DNA of 64,000 nucleotides, taken from contig NZ_JANHLE010000021.1 of the NCBI RefSeq assembly GCF_028682475.1, positions 36,546-100,545 on the forward strand, read 5' to 3'. This DNA comes from Pseudomonas putida. GTDB lineage: Bacteria > Pseudomonadota > Gammaproteobacteria > Pseudomonadales > Pseudomonadaceae. The notes under the pieces were generated by a model. It saw nothing but the letters and a program-made list of their open reading frames with translations, was not told where the DNA came from and searched no databases. Position 1 is the stretch's first letter. Each line of letters begins with the position of its first letter. Position numbers and translations under genes: made by a program. Below, in pieces: positions 42,652 to 50,167 of this stretch.

Positions 42652-44349
42652 CTACTGCTCCGCCACCTGGCCGGCACTCGCTGGCTCGCCGGCCAGGTGG
42701 CCAGCTTCGCAAGGCTGGAACATGTCCAGTTGCCCACGGTACGCCGTGGTCTGGACATTCATCAGCCCGAGTACCGAGTGGAACAGGTTGTCGTGGGACA
42801 ACGTCTCACCGGTGCGTTGCGCCATACAGGGCAACGAAATACCGCGCCGCACCGCCAGTTGAGGAGACATCCACAGCACCATCGGTACATGGGTCTGTTC
42901 CTGCGGCGCCATGGCATACGGAAGACCGTGCAGGTACATGCCCTTCTCGCCCAAAGATTCTCCGTGGTCAGAGACATAAAGCATGGCCGTGTCGAAGCGT
43001 GTGTCATTGCTCTTGAGCAATTCGATCACCTGGGCCAGCACGTGGTCCGAATAGACCAGGGTATTGTCGTAGGCATTGAGAATGGCCTGGTCCTCACACT
43101 GGTCGAGCTGGTTGTCACGGCAAACCGGGGTAAAGTGCTCGAATGCGGCCGGGTAGCGCTTGTAATAGGCCGGGCCATGGCTACCTTTCATGTGCAGCAC
43201 GACCACCGTGTTATCGCTGCGTTCATCAAGGTACTGCTGCAAACCCGACAACAGGACTTCGTCGAAACACTCACCGGCATTGCACACCTGGGCGATCTTG
43301 GCATGGGAAAGATCTTCGCTGGGCACACGGTCGCAGGCGCCTTTGCAGCCTGAATTGTTGTCTCTCCACAGCACGGAGACACCCGCGCGCTGCAGAACGT
43401 CGAGCAGGCCTTCGCGGTGGCTGGCATATTGGTCTTTCCAGCGCTTGCGGCCCAGGTCCTGGAACATGCAGGGCACGGAAATGGCGGTTGCGGTGCCGCA
43501 TGAACTGACATCGCGAAAACTCAGCACGCCCTGGCTGGCCAACGCCGGGTTGGTCTGGCGCTCATAACCATTGAGGGAGAAATTCATGGCCCGGGCGGTC
43601 TCGCCTACGACCAGGACCAGCAGCTTGTGGCGACCGCCTTCAGTCACCTCGACACGTTGCCACGCGTCTGTTCCCACTTGCACGAACGCTTCAGGCCTGT
43701 GCAACGCACGTTTGGCATAACTGTGAAGGGCACCCAGCACATTCGAAGGAACCAGTATCAAGCGCACTTCTCGGTTGTTACGTAGCAATGACGCATAAGA
43801 CTGGTACTGCGTTGCCACCACGCCCGCAACCAATGCAATCACTATCGCAAAGCTGCCAAGACGCCAGACTGCCTGCCGCCGCCAGGTCGGGCGGGCCAAA
43901 GGCAGGCGGTAGATCACCAGCACCGGTAGCAGGCCAAATCCCAGCAGCCAGAGCACAAACTTCAGGCTCACAAGGTCGCTCGCCTCGGCCGGGTCGGTCT
44001 GGAACAGATTCATCAGCATTGGCGCATCGATAACAATGCCAAAGTGCGAAATGAAGTAGCTGGCCGCTGCCGACACGACAATCAGGATAGCCAGCACCGG
44101 ACGCAGCAATCGCCCCCAGCACAACACCCAGAGAATGATGAAATGCCATGCCATCACGAACAACGGCAAGCTGATCAGAAATAAAGGATTACCGTTTTCG
44201 AAACCATCCACCGCCCGCCAGACGGTCGACCAGAAGGCCGAGTTGACTGCCACGGTCATCCACAGGGCGACCAACAGTATGACGATAACTGGATTTATCC
44301 CTCCCTGAATTAGCTTCTTCCCTTGGGAAGTTACAGCTTCCTTGTTCAT
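42652..44349 (-). CDS. eptA: Lipid A phosphoethanolamine transferase EptA
   Basis: A 565-aa inner-membrane enzyme that adds phosphoethanolamine to lipid A and lowers affinity for polymyxin. Five N-terminal helices (about 20-180) precede the periplasmic alkaline-phosphatase-like domain. Zinc and nucleophile residues are visible: E250 in VVGETAR, T286 in SSCGTATAIS, and the DH pair in YVSDHGESLG. Multiple cysteines for disulfides are present, as in EptA and MCR. Encoded opposite the hexuronate operon and 36 nt after a small membrane gene. Expected PmrA control. Confidence 0.94.
   Translation of the reverse strand: MNKEAVTSQGKKLIQGGINPVIVILLVALWMTVAVNSAFWSTVWRAVDGFENGNPLFLISLPLFVMAWHFIILWVLCWGRLLRPVLAILIVVSAAASYFISHFGIVIDAPMLMNLFQTDPAEASDLVSLKFVLWLLGFGLLPVLVIYRLPLARPTWRRQAVWRLGSFAIVIALVAGVVATQYQSYASLLRNNREVRLILVPSNVLGALHSYAKRALHRPEAFVQVGTDAWQRVEVTEGGRHKLLVLVVGETARAMNFSLNGYERQTNPALASQGVLSFRDVSSCGTATAISVPCMFQDLGRKRWKDQYASHREGLLDVLQRAGVSVLWRDNNSGCKGACDRVPSEDLSHAKIAQVCNAGECFDEVLLSGLQQYLDERSDNTVVVLHMKGSHGPAYYKRYPAAFEHFTPVCRDNQLDQCEDQAILNAYDNTLVYSDHVLAQVIELLKSNDTRFDTAMLYVSDHGESLGEKGMYLHGLPYAMAPQEQTHVPMVLWMSPQLAVRRGISLPCMAQRTGETLSHDNLFHSVLGLMNVQTTAYRGQLDMFQPCEAGHLAGEPASAGQVAEQ
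42663..42700. repeat. 13-bp perfect hairpin inside the 3' end of eptA
   Basis: CCACCTGGCCGGC (42663-42675) and GCCGGCCAGGTGG (42688-42700) with a 12-nt loop. It encodes the last residues of EptA and lies 26 nt after the convergent propeller gene. It may act as a bidirectional transcription end without a U-tract. Confidence 0.55.
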
Positions 44350-44385
44350 TAGCGCACCACTCCTACATCACATGCCATTGTTGTT

Positions 44386-44700
44386 CTATTTATTTATTTG
44401 GTACTTTCGAGGGCAAGCGTGGGCATGGCATTTTGTTGCCAGCACTCCCCCCCAAGGCACAATCAAGCCAATGCTTACAAGTGCAAGCAATAACAGGCTT
44501 TCCTCGACAACTCGAAAAAAGTCCAGCACCGCGCAGGCCAGCACCAGGAGAAATCCGAAAAACGCAACAACGCCTGGCCTGATTACAAGGCGACCTAACT
44601 TCAGGCGTTTTTGTTGGCTGAATCCAATCAGTGTCAGATAAATCCAGGTAACCGCCGACAGCATAAACAGCGCCAGAAACATCAACCGATAGCCAAACAT
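44386..44700 (-). CDS. 104-aa three-helix membrane protein upstream of eptA
   Basis: A small hydrophobic protein with helices at about 4-26, 45-62 and 68-86, a basic loop (QQKRLKLGRLVIRPG) and a Cys/His-containing tail (ATKCHAHACPRK). I do not recognise the family. It is 36 nt upstream of eptA in the same direction, so the two probably share the promoter before 44700. A role in regulating or assisting EptA is inference from position. Confidence 0.6.
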   Translation of the reverse strand: MFGYRLMFLALFMLSAVTWIYLTLIGFSQQKRLKLGRLVIRPGVVAFFGFLLVLACAVLDFFRVVEESLLLLALVSIGLIVPWGGVLATKCHAHACPRKYQINK

Positions 44701-44768
44701 CGATTCAGGCCTTGTGCAGCGTCCTCTTTGTATGGAACGCAGATTATTAGCACTCTAGAAATGCCAAC

Positions 44769-44803
44769 ATGAAAAATATGTTAAAAACATATTGGAAATA
44801 TGT
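44769..44803 (-). promoter_or_regulatory. PmrA-like box and repeated AATATGT heptamers before the eptA unit
   Basis: On the minus strand TTTAAC-ATATT-TTTCAT (44785 to 44769), 69 bp before the small membrane gene, shares TAAC-N-TATTTTT with the box at 32200. Overlapping it on the + strand are AATATGT (44775), inverted ACATATT (44787) and AATATGT (44797), an AT-rich triple repeat. Confidence 0.45.
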
Positions 44804-44852
44804 CTTTCTAATCGATGGCATAACTTCAGCGCGCAACGCTGCATGCGTTAAC

Positions 44853-46199
44853 TCAGCATTGGGGCCAGCGCAAGCATACCCGCCAGCCCGTGCGGTTGAC
44901 GGGGTCGCCATAGCCCACATCGATCACCCCACCTGTGCGCTTGACCAGGGTTTGTACGATCGAAAGGCCTAGACCCGAGCCTTCCTCAAGACTGCCCGAG
45001 CCACGATAAAACGGGTCAAAAACGCGCTCCCACTCCTCTGGAGCAATACCCGGCCCATCGTCACAGACACAAATCTGCACGTGCTTTTCGATGCAGTGTA
45101 CCTGCACATCAATGCTCCCCAGGGGCGGGGCATAGCGGATGGCGTTCTCGACCAGGTTCTTGATGATTGCCCGTAGCTCAACTTCGCGTAATGCCAGGTA
45201 GGCATCGCCACCCTCGACACCGATATCGAGCTGCTTGTGTTCAGCCAACGGCATGAGGTCTTCGAGGACCTGACGGCATACTTCATGAACCGAGACCCAG
45301 GCCGTTGATTGCTCACCCGCCTGGGCACTCGCCAACGTCAACAGCTGCTCGATAAGGTTGCGGCTCCTGCGGATACCTCGGCGCAACAGTTCCACCTGCT
45401 TGTGCGCGGCGCTGGGCATCTGCGCAGCCTCAAGTGCCTCAGCCTGCAATGAAAGCGCGGTAAGCGGCGTACGCAGTTCATGCGCCGCATCGGCAACAAA
45501 GCGCTTCTGGCTCTCCAGCGCCCTGGCAACACGTTCAAGCAGGCGGTTGATTGCATGGACGAAGGGGCGGATTTCGCTGGCCAACGCCTGATCGTCGATC
45601 GGACGCAGATCGTCATCTTGGCGACGGTCGAGCATCGATGCCAATTGAGCGACAGGGCGAAACAACTTGCGCACCAAGTCTGCAACCACCAGCAGCAGGA
45701 CGGGAAAAAGAATGGCAAAGGGCAGCAACCCGCGCCAGGCACTTTCGCGTGCATCGCGGTTGCGGATGTCTATCTCCTGGGCGACTGCAAAGCGCTTGCC
45801 TGAGGCATCCGTGCTCACCAAGACGCGAAACGGCTCATCACCTACCTGTACGGTAGACAAACCGTTGGCCACCGATACAGGGATAGGCAATGGCAGATGG
45901 CTGTCGTCAGCGTGGCTGACCTTGGCACCATCAGCCAGAAACTGGACGATGATTCGCGTCTCCTCATCATCTTCGGCCAAGGTGTGCTGGGTCGATGGGT
46001 ACTGGAACGTTACGCGTTGGCGCGCAATCAGCGCGGCGACCTGGCGCAAACTGTTGTCCTGAAGCTCCAGCGCCTCGTCAAAGGCCGAGAGGTAGGCAAA
46101 AACCCCGGTCAACGTCGCAACCAGCAAAATCGCCATGGACAATGCCAGCGACAAGCGCAGCTGCAACGAATGCCTCAGACGCCCTTTGAGACCAGCCAT
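44853..46199 (-). CDS. PmrB/QseC-type sensor histidine kinase
   Basis: A 448-aa membrane kinase: TM1 about 16-38, a periplasmic loop of about 115 residues, TM2 about 157-176, HAMP-like linker, H-box AHELRTPLT (H240), N-box NLVENAIRYAP, and G-boxes DDGPGI and GSGLGLSIV. The loop has an acidic EDDEE cluster (76-80) containing ExxE, the Fe(III)-binding motif known from PmrB. The ATG at 46199 lies inside the regulator gene (25-nt overlap) with AGAGGG upstream. Likely sensor for metal or cationic peptides that controls eptA and the hexuronate operon. Confidence 0.87.
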   Translation of the reverse strand: MAGLKGRLRHSLQLRLSLALSMAILLVATLTGVFAYLSAFDEALELQDNSLRQVAALIARQRVTFQYPSTQHTLAEDDEETRIIVQFLADGAKVSHADDSHLPLPIPVSVANGLSTVQVGDEPFRVLVSTDASGKRFAVAQEIDIRNRDARESAWRGLLPFAILFPVLLLVVADLVRKLFRPVAQLASMLDRRQDDDLRPIDDQALASEIRPFVHAINRLLERVARALESQKRFVADAAHELRTPLTALSLQAEALEAAQMPSAAHKQVELLRRGIRRSRNLIEQLLTLASAQAGEQSTAWVSVHEVCRQVLEDLMPLAEHKQLDIGVEGGDAYLALREVELRAIIKNLVENAIRYAPPLGSIDVQVHCIEKHVQICVCDDGPGIAPEEWERVFDPFYRGSGSLEEGSGLGLSIVQTLVKRTGGVIDVGYGDPVNRTGWRVCLRWPQC

Positions 46200-46840
46200 C
46201 CCAGCCCTCTGACGTTGCGGATCACGTCGCTGCCCAACTTTCGCCGAAGCCCGTGGATCAGGAACTCCACGGCATTGCTTTCGACCTCCTTGCCCCAACT
46301 GTAGAGTTTGTCTTCAAGCTCACTACGGGAAAGAATGGCCCCCGGGCGAATCAACAGTGCCTGCAACAATGCAAACTCCCGATTCGACAGCTGCACTTCC
46401 GGCTGGTCCAACACCCGAGCGCATTTGGTGACAGGGTCCAGGGCTACAATGCCGTTGCCAAGCTCAGGCGCCGCCCGCCCCCCTTTGCGCCGCATCACGG
46501 CGCGCATTCTGGCCAACAGCTCTGCCATTTCGAAGGGCTTCTGAATAAAGTCATCGGCCCCGCCATCCAGCCCCCGCAGCCGGTCATCAAGACCCTGTCG
46601 GGCGGTGATGATAAGCAACGGGACAGGGTTTTCGGCAGCGCGAAGGTGCTGCAAGACCTGAAGGCCATCCTGCCCCGGCAGTCCGAGGTCGAGCAGCACC
46701 TGATCATAGGCGTGTGCGCGCAAGGCGGCCTCGGCCGTCAGGCCGTTAGCGACCCAGTCGACAGCGTAGCCTGAGGCTTCCAGTGCTGCCCGGACCGCGT
46801 CTGCGATCATTTCGTCATCCTCGACCAACAGGACTCGCAT
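46175..46840 (-). CDS. OmpR-family response regulator (PmrA/QseB type)
   Basis: A 221-aa two-domain regulator. Receiver with acidic pair VEDDE, phospho-acceptor D51 in LLDLGLPG, T in ITAR and K in KPF; C-terminal winged helix with QLSNREFALLQALL and VEFLIHGLRRKLG. It resembles PmrA/QseB, which bind direct TTAA-type repeats with 5-nt spacing. Cotranscribed with the kinase and preceded by two small genes. Confidence 0.9.
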   Translation of the reverse strand: MRVLLVEDDEMIADAVRAALEASGYAVDWVANGLTAEAALRAHAYDQVLLDLGLPGQDGLQVLQHLRAAENPVPLLIITARQGLDDRLRGLDGGADDFIQKPFEMAELLARMRAVMRRKGGRAAPELGNGIVALDPVTKCARVLDQPEVQLSNREFALLQALLIRPGAILSRSELEDKLYSWGKEVESNAVEFLIHGLRRKLGSDVIRNVRGLGWLVSKGV

Positions 46841-46869
46841 TTCACCTCCAGAACGGGTCTCGCCTCAGG

Positions 46870-47292
46870 TCAGCCTTGTCCACGGCCCTGCAGTGCATCG
46901 AAGGTCTTGAGCAGGTCGTCCATGGCGCTCTTGCACGTCGTCTGTTGCGGCTGACTGGCCCGCAGTGCGTCGAGCGAGTGGTCGATGGCCTTGTCCAGGC
47001 GATGCCAATCCGCAGCTGCGCGCGGTTTTATCCCGGCCTCGGCATCGTCCCAACTCTGCTCCAGGTCCTTGATGCGGGCTTTTGCTCCGGCCAGGTCCTG
47101 CGCATCGACCTTGCCCGCAACATCCTGCGCAATGCTACGAAACGGGGTCAGATCACCCAGTTTAGTGGCGTTGCCAATGCCAGCTGCAGCCTGTGTCGGC
47201 TCATCAGCCTTGGAGCATCCTTCAATGACGCTGACAGTGCCCGCCAGGCAGACCAGGGCAATAGATAACAGCATCGGGCGGCTTTTGATCAT
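46870..47292 (-). CDS. 140-aa exported, probable lipoprotein in the two-component operon
   Basis: An N-terminal signal (MIKSRPMLLSIALVCLAG) ends with EGC-S, a possible but non-ideal lipobox at about residue 26. The rest is a helical domain (GDLTPFRSIAQDVAGKVD, ARIKDLEQSWDDAEAGIKPR, WHRLDKAIDHSLDAL) with a later Cys. No known family recognised. GAGG lies 9 nt before the ATG. It lies 17 nt after the COG4705 gene and 29 nt before the regulator, so it could be an accessory sensor acting on the kinase. Confidence 0.72.
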   Translation of the reverse strand: MIKSRPMLLSIALVCLAGTVSVIEGCSKADEPTQAAAGIGNATKLGDLTPFRSIAQDVAGKVDAQDLAGAKARIKDLEQSWDDAEAGIKPRAAADWHRLDKAIDHSLDALRASQPQQTTCKSAMDDLLKTFDALQGRGQG

Positions 47293-47309
47293 GAGTGTAT
47301 ACCTCGTTT

Positions 47310-48071
47310 TCAAGGAGCAAGACGTTTGGATTGGTCCGAGCCCACCTGGGCAACGGCCACCAGCATGAGAATCACGCAAAGAAACAGCGCACTGGTCCAG
47401 GTCGCGCCCATACCAAGGCCACCATAAAGGCGTGACTGGGTCAGGAGATCGCCCAGCGAAGCGCCTAGCGGGCGGGTGAGGATATAAGCGATCCAGAAGA
47501 TCAATACGCTGTTGGCTCCCAGGCGCCAAGCCATCAGACACGCGGCGATCAGCCCAGCGAAAATCAGCACGCCGACAGCAAACCCAAGCCCCAGCGCCTC
47601 CGTGGCGAGGTCACCGCCAGCGGTCCCGAGTGCGAAGGAACACAGCACGGTGGTCCAGTAGAACAGCTCACGCCGAGGGGTGACGATCAGGCGGATCGAA
47701 AGGTTACGCTCCACGGCGTACCACGCCAGGAAGTTCGCAATCAGCAGTACCGAGAAGACCGCGGTGCTGGCGTAGAGGCTGACATCCAGTTCATCGGTGA
47801 GAATATCGGTGATCTGGGTGCCCAGAATGCTCACCAGCACCACGCACAGCCAGTACACCCAAGGCTCACAGCTACGCTTGCGCATTTGTATGAATAGCGC
47901 GACGGCCAGCAACACGGCCATCACCACGCTGGTGATACCCAGCCCCCAGCCGACGTCTACGGCGAGAAAATCGGCGAAGGTTTCGCCCACTGTCGTGGAC
48001 ATTATCTTGATGATCCAGAAGGACAGCGTCACTTCCGGGACCTTGTTCAACCAGACGGTGGATGATTTCAT
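47310..48071 (-). CDS. COG4705-type membrane protein, second copy
   Basis: A 253-aa paralogue of the protein at 32312: same opening (KVPEVTLSFWIIKIMSTTVGE) and the four-repeat plan with TTVGETFAD, SILGTQITD, FALGTAGGD and RPLGASLGD. Eight helices predicted. Function unknown. It is the first gene of the unit COG4705-lipoprotein-regulator-kinase, so it is probably produced together with the two-component system. Start at 48071 with GAGAGG upstream. Confidence 0.84.
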   Translation of the reverse strand: MKSSTVWLNKVPEVTLSFWIIKIMSTTVGETFADFLAVDVGWGLGITSVVMAVLLAVALFIQMRKRSCEPWVYWLCVVLVSILGTQITDILTDELDVSLYASTAVFSVLLIANFLAWYAVERNLSIRLIVTPRRELFYWTTVLCSFALGTAGGDLATEALGLGFAVGVLIFAGLIAACLMAWRLGANSVLIFWIAYILTRPLGASLGDLLTQSRLYGGLGMGATWTSALFLCVILMLVAVAQVGSDQSKRLAP

Positions 48072-48122
48072 TGCGCGCCTCTCTTCGGCCTTTGATGTCG
48101 ACAAGATGAGAAGAGGCAAACT

Positions 48123-48139
48123 ACAGATGAAAACTTAGG
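48123..48139 (-). promoter_or_regulatory. Weak PmrA-like box upstream of the two-component operon
   Basis: CCTAAG-TTTTC-ATCTGT on the minus strand, 52 bp before the ATG. The first half site resembles the one at 33157; the second is poor. It would fit autoregulation but is not convincing alone. Confidence 0.2.
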
Positions 48140-48211
48140 TGTACCTGAGCGCCGATAACGTTCCGTTGGCGTTACCGGCTAACAAGACCTGTCATACCGG
48201 TATGGCGCGGT

Positions 48212-48346
48212 TCAGAAGTCGACTGTTGCCGAGAGCTGCAGGGCGCGCGGATAGCCAGGTGAAATGGCGCCATAGGAAGCGACGCCTGACCAGTACTCCC
48301 GGTCGAAAACGTGTAATGCTGAACTGCGCTGCAAGCGAACAACTGC
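48212..48346 (-). pseudogene. Relic 3' end of a TonB-dependent receptor gene
   Basis: Minus-strand translation gives VFDREYW followed by SGVASYGAISPGYPRALQL and SATVDF with a stop at 48212-48214. This matches the C-terminus of TonB-dependent siderophore or copper receptors, including the NLFDREYW-type strand and the terminal aromatic residue. The frame is open only to about 48346, where a stop interrupts it, and there is no start, plug or barrel. It is therefore the last strands of a deleted receptor, stranded between ohrR and the COG4705 gene. A hairpin (48151-48179) lies beyond it. Confidence 0.72.
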
Positions 48347-48349
48347 ACG

Positions 48350-48811
48350 TCATTCCCGGTCCTTGAATGAGCGGATCAGGTTGTCGCGCAGCTTGACCAC
48401 CGCACGCTGAACCTGGGTGAACTCTTCTACGCTCAGGCCGGTGGCTTCGAACAGGTCCACGTCCGAGCCCTCGTCGCGCAACTGCCGGCCATCACTCGTC
48501 AGCCGGATCCGCACCTGACGCTCGTCCTCCGGGTCGCGCTGGCGTTGTACGTACCCCATACCTTCAAGCTTCTTGAGGATCGGCGTCAGGGTATTGGATT
48601 CGAGAAACAGCTTTTCGCCCAGGCTGCCGACGGTCTGGTCGTCCTGTTCCCAGAGCGCAACCAGGGTGATGTATTGGGTGTAGGTCAGACCCAGTCGCTC
48701 AAGTTTCGGCTTGTAGGCTTTGCCGAAGGCAAGATTGCTCGAATAGACGGCAAAACACAGAAACTCCGAGAGTTTCAGGTCGGCAGGCATCGTGGTGTCA
48801 GTGGGTTTCAT
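48350..48811 (-). CDS. ohrR: Organic-hydroperoxide-sensing MarR-family repressor OhrR
   Basis: A 153-aa winged-helix repressor. It has one cysteine, C19 in EFLCFAVYSS, which aligns with the reactive Cys of OhrR, and the conserved tyrosine-rich TYTQYITLVALWE helix. The wing is QRQRDPEDERQVRIRLT. With a single Cys it resembles the 1-Cys group, which is regulated by mixed disulfides. It is encoded after ohr in the same orientation, and a copy of the operator lies 89 bp upstream, implying autoregulation. Confidence 0.93.
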   Translation of the reverse strand: MKPTDTTMPADLKLSEFLCFAVYSSNLAFGKAYKPKLERLGLTYTQYITLVALWEQDDQTVGSLGEKLFLESNTLTPILKKLEGMGYVQRQRDPEDERQVRIRLTSDGRQLRDEGSDVDLFEATGLSVEEFTQVQRAVVKLRDNLIRSFKDRE

Positions 48812-48899
48812 GGCTATCCCTTGTTGACTAGAGCAGAACGAGGAACGGCCAGGCGAGCGTATAAAACGTTCACCTGGCCTCTCTTAGCTGACATCCCAT

Positions 48900-48918
48900 G
48901 CGATTTAATCGCATGCGA
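48900..48918 (-). promoter_or_regulatory. OhrR operator upstream of ohrR
   Basis: GCGATTTAATCGCATGCGA, identical at 18 of 19 positions to the site before ohr (49464). It contains the inverted repeat GCGATT-AATCGC. Confidence 0.75.
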
Positions 48919-48983
48919 GTTAGCTGATGGTCCTTTCCCGCCGGTTCGATGTCAAGACTACGGCCGCTTGCCCACCTGCCGGG

Positions 48984-49424
48984 TTACTCGGTGATTGCTT
49001 TCAAGGTGACCTCGATGTTGCCGCGGGTGGCCTTGGAGTAGGGGCAAACCTGGTCGGCGGCATGCACCAGGGCGTTGGCCACTTCTGGGTCCAGGCCTGG
49101 CAAGCGCGCGGTCAGTCGGGCCTGGAGCAAGTAGTCCTTGCCGGTCTGGCCAAGGTCGACTTCGATCTCGATCGCCAGCCCTGCAGGCAGTGCCACCTTC
49201 ATTTCCTTGGCGACCAGTTCCACCGCTGCGATGTAGCAGGCCGACCATGCGCCGGAGAACAGTTGTTCGGCGGTCGGATGCGGTGCAATGGCCTTGAATT
49301 CGTGGGCAGGCTTGCTGGCGCCCGGTGACGACAGCTGGATGTCCAGGCCGCGTGCGGTGGTACCGGCGACGCTCAGGGTGGTGTGGGTTTTGCCGGTCAA
49401 CAGGACTTTTTCGATCTTGCTCAT
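48984..49424 (-). CDS. ohr: Organic hydroperoxide resistance protein Ohr
   Basis: A 146-aa OsmC-superfamily peroxidase that reduces fatty-acid and other organic hydroperoxides with lipoylated proteins as electron donors. Both redox cysteines are present: C63 in GAWSACYIAA and C127 in QVCPYSKATRGN. Size is typical. It is followed by ohrR and preceded by a matching operator. Confidence 0.94.
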   Translation of the reverse strand: MSKIEKVLLTGKTHTTLSVAGTTARGLDIQLSSPGASKPAHEFKAIAPHPTAEQLFSGAWSACYIAAVELVAKEMKVALPAGLAIEIEVDLGQTGKDYLLQARLTARLPGLDPEVANALVHAADQVCPYSKATRGNIEVTLKAITE

Positions 49425-49463
49425 GGGGGGTGTTCCTCTGGATTTGCTTAGGTTGTATCGCTA

Positions 49464-49482
49464 GCGATTTAGTCGCATGCGA
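49464..49482 (-). promoter_or_regulatory. OhrR operator upstream of ohr
   Basis: GCGATTTAGTCGCATGCGA, 40-58 bp before the ohr ATG, near-identical to the site before ohrR. Confidence 0.75.
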
Positions 49483-49565
49483 TGGATTAATATTCAAGCA
49501 AGCACGCGTTGACGTCAACAGCGCCGGATGGCGCTGCGACGGACGGTCTTATCGTGGGTTAAGCC

Positions 49566-50075
49566 CTAGTGCACCGCACGCGTGACCAGGTAACTCAGCA
49601 GCTCAGGCTCGTCATCCAGTTCAATCGTGCGTACCGGCCGCGGCAGGTTGTCCAGCACCGTCCGCCAGAAGGCCTGGGCGGTTTCGTCCTGATCATAGAA
49701 ACGCACCAGCCAGTCACTCTCCCCGCTCATCAGCACCTGGCTGGCGATGGCGCGGCCGATGCCTTTGCGCCGGTAACGCTTGAGGATGAACAGGTCGGCC
49801 AGTTCCAGGGCATTGAGTGCCGCGAACTCGCTACGCTCAATCAACAGGAAACCGGCGATGAAGCCATCGACCAGGATCAGGTTGGCGCTCCACTGCGGCT
49901 CCTGCCAGTAGCGGATCAGGTGCTCTTCGTGGATGTAGAAGCGGCCGTCCACTTCCACGTCCTCTTGCTCCCAGTCCGAAGACTCATAGGCATAGAACTG
50001 ATACAAGTTGCGGATCAGCTCAGCCTGCTCAGGGCCGGTTTGCAGCAGTTCGACAGTGAAAGGGATCGAAGGCAT
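49566..50075 (-). CDS. GNAT-family N-acetyltransferase
   Basis: A 169-aa acetyltransferase with the acetyl-CoA loop ILKRYRRKGIGRAIA, preceded by LNALELADLF. The substrate is unknown; the acidic N-terminal stretch ESSDWEQEDVEVDGR is typical of a subgroup in pseudomonads. The start MPSIPF is chosen, as the upstream extension overlaps the divergent gene's leader. Confidence 0.85.
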   Translation of the reverse strand: MPSIPFTVELLQTGPEQAELIRNLYQFYAYESSDWEQEDVEVDGRFYIHEEHLIRYWQEPQWSANLILVDGFIAGFLLIERSEFAALNALELADLFILKRYRRKGIGRAIASQVLMSGESDWLVRFYDQDETAQAFWRTVLDNLPRPVRTIELDDEPELLSYLVTRAVH

Positions 50076-50167
50076 GGGGATCTCGGTCAATAAACAGGTA
50101 GCGCGTTTTTCGCGGGCGCTATTGTTGACAAAAGCGCTGACCAATACCAGCAGCAGGAGACCCGCCC

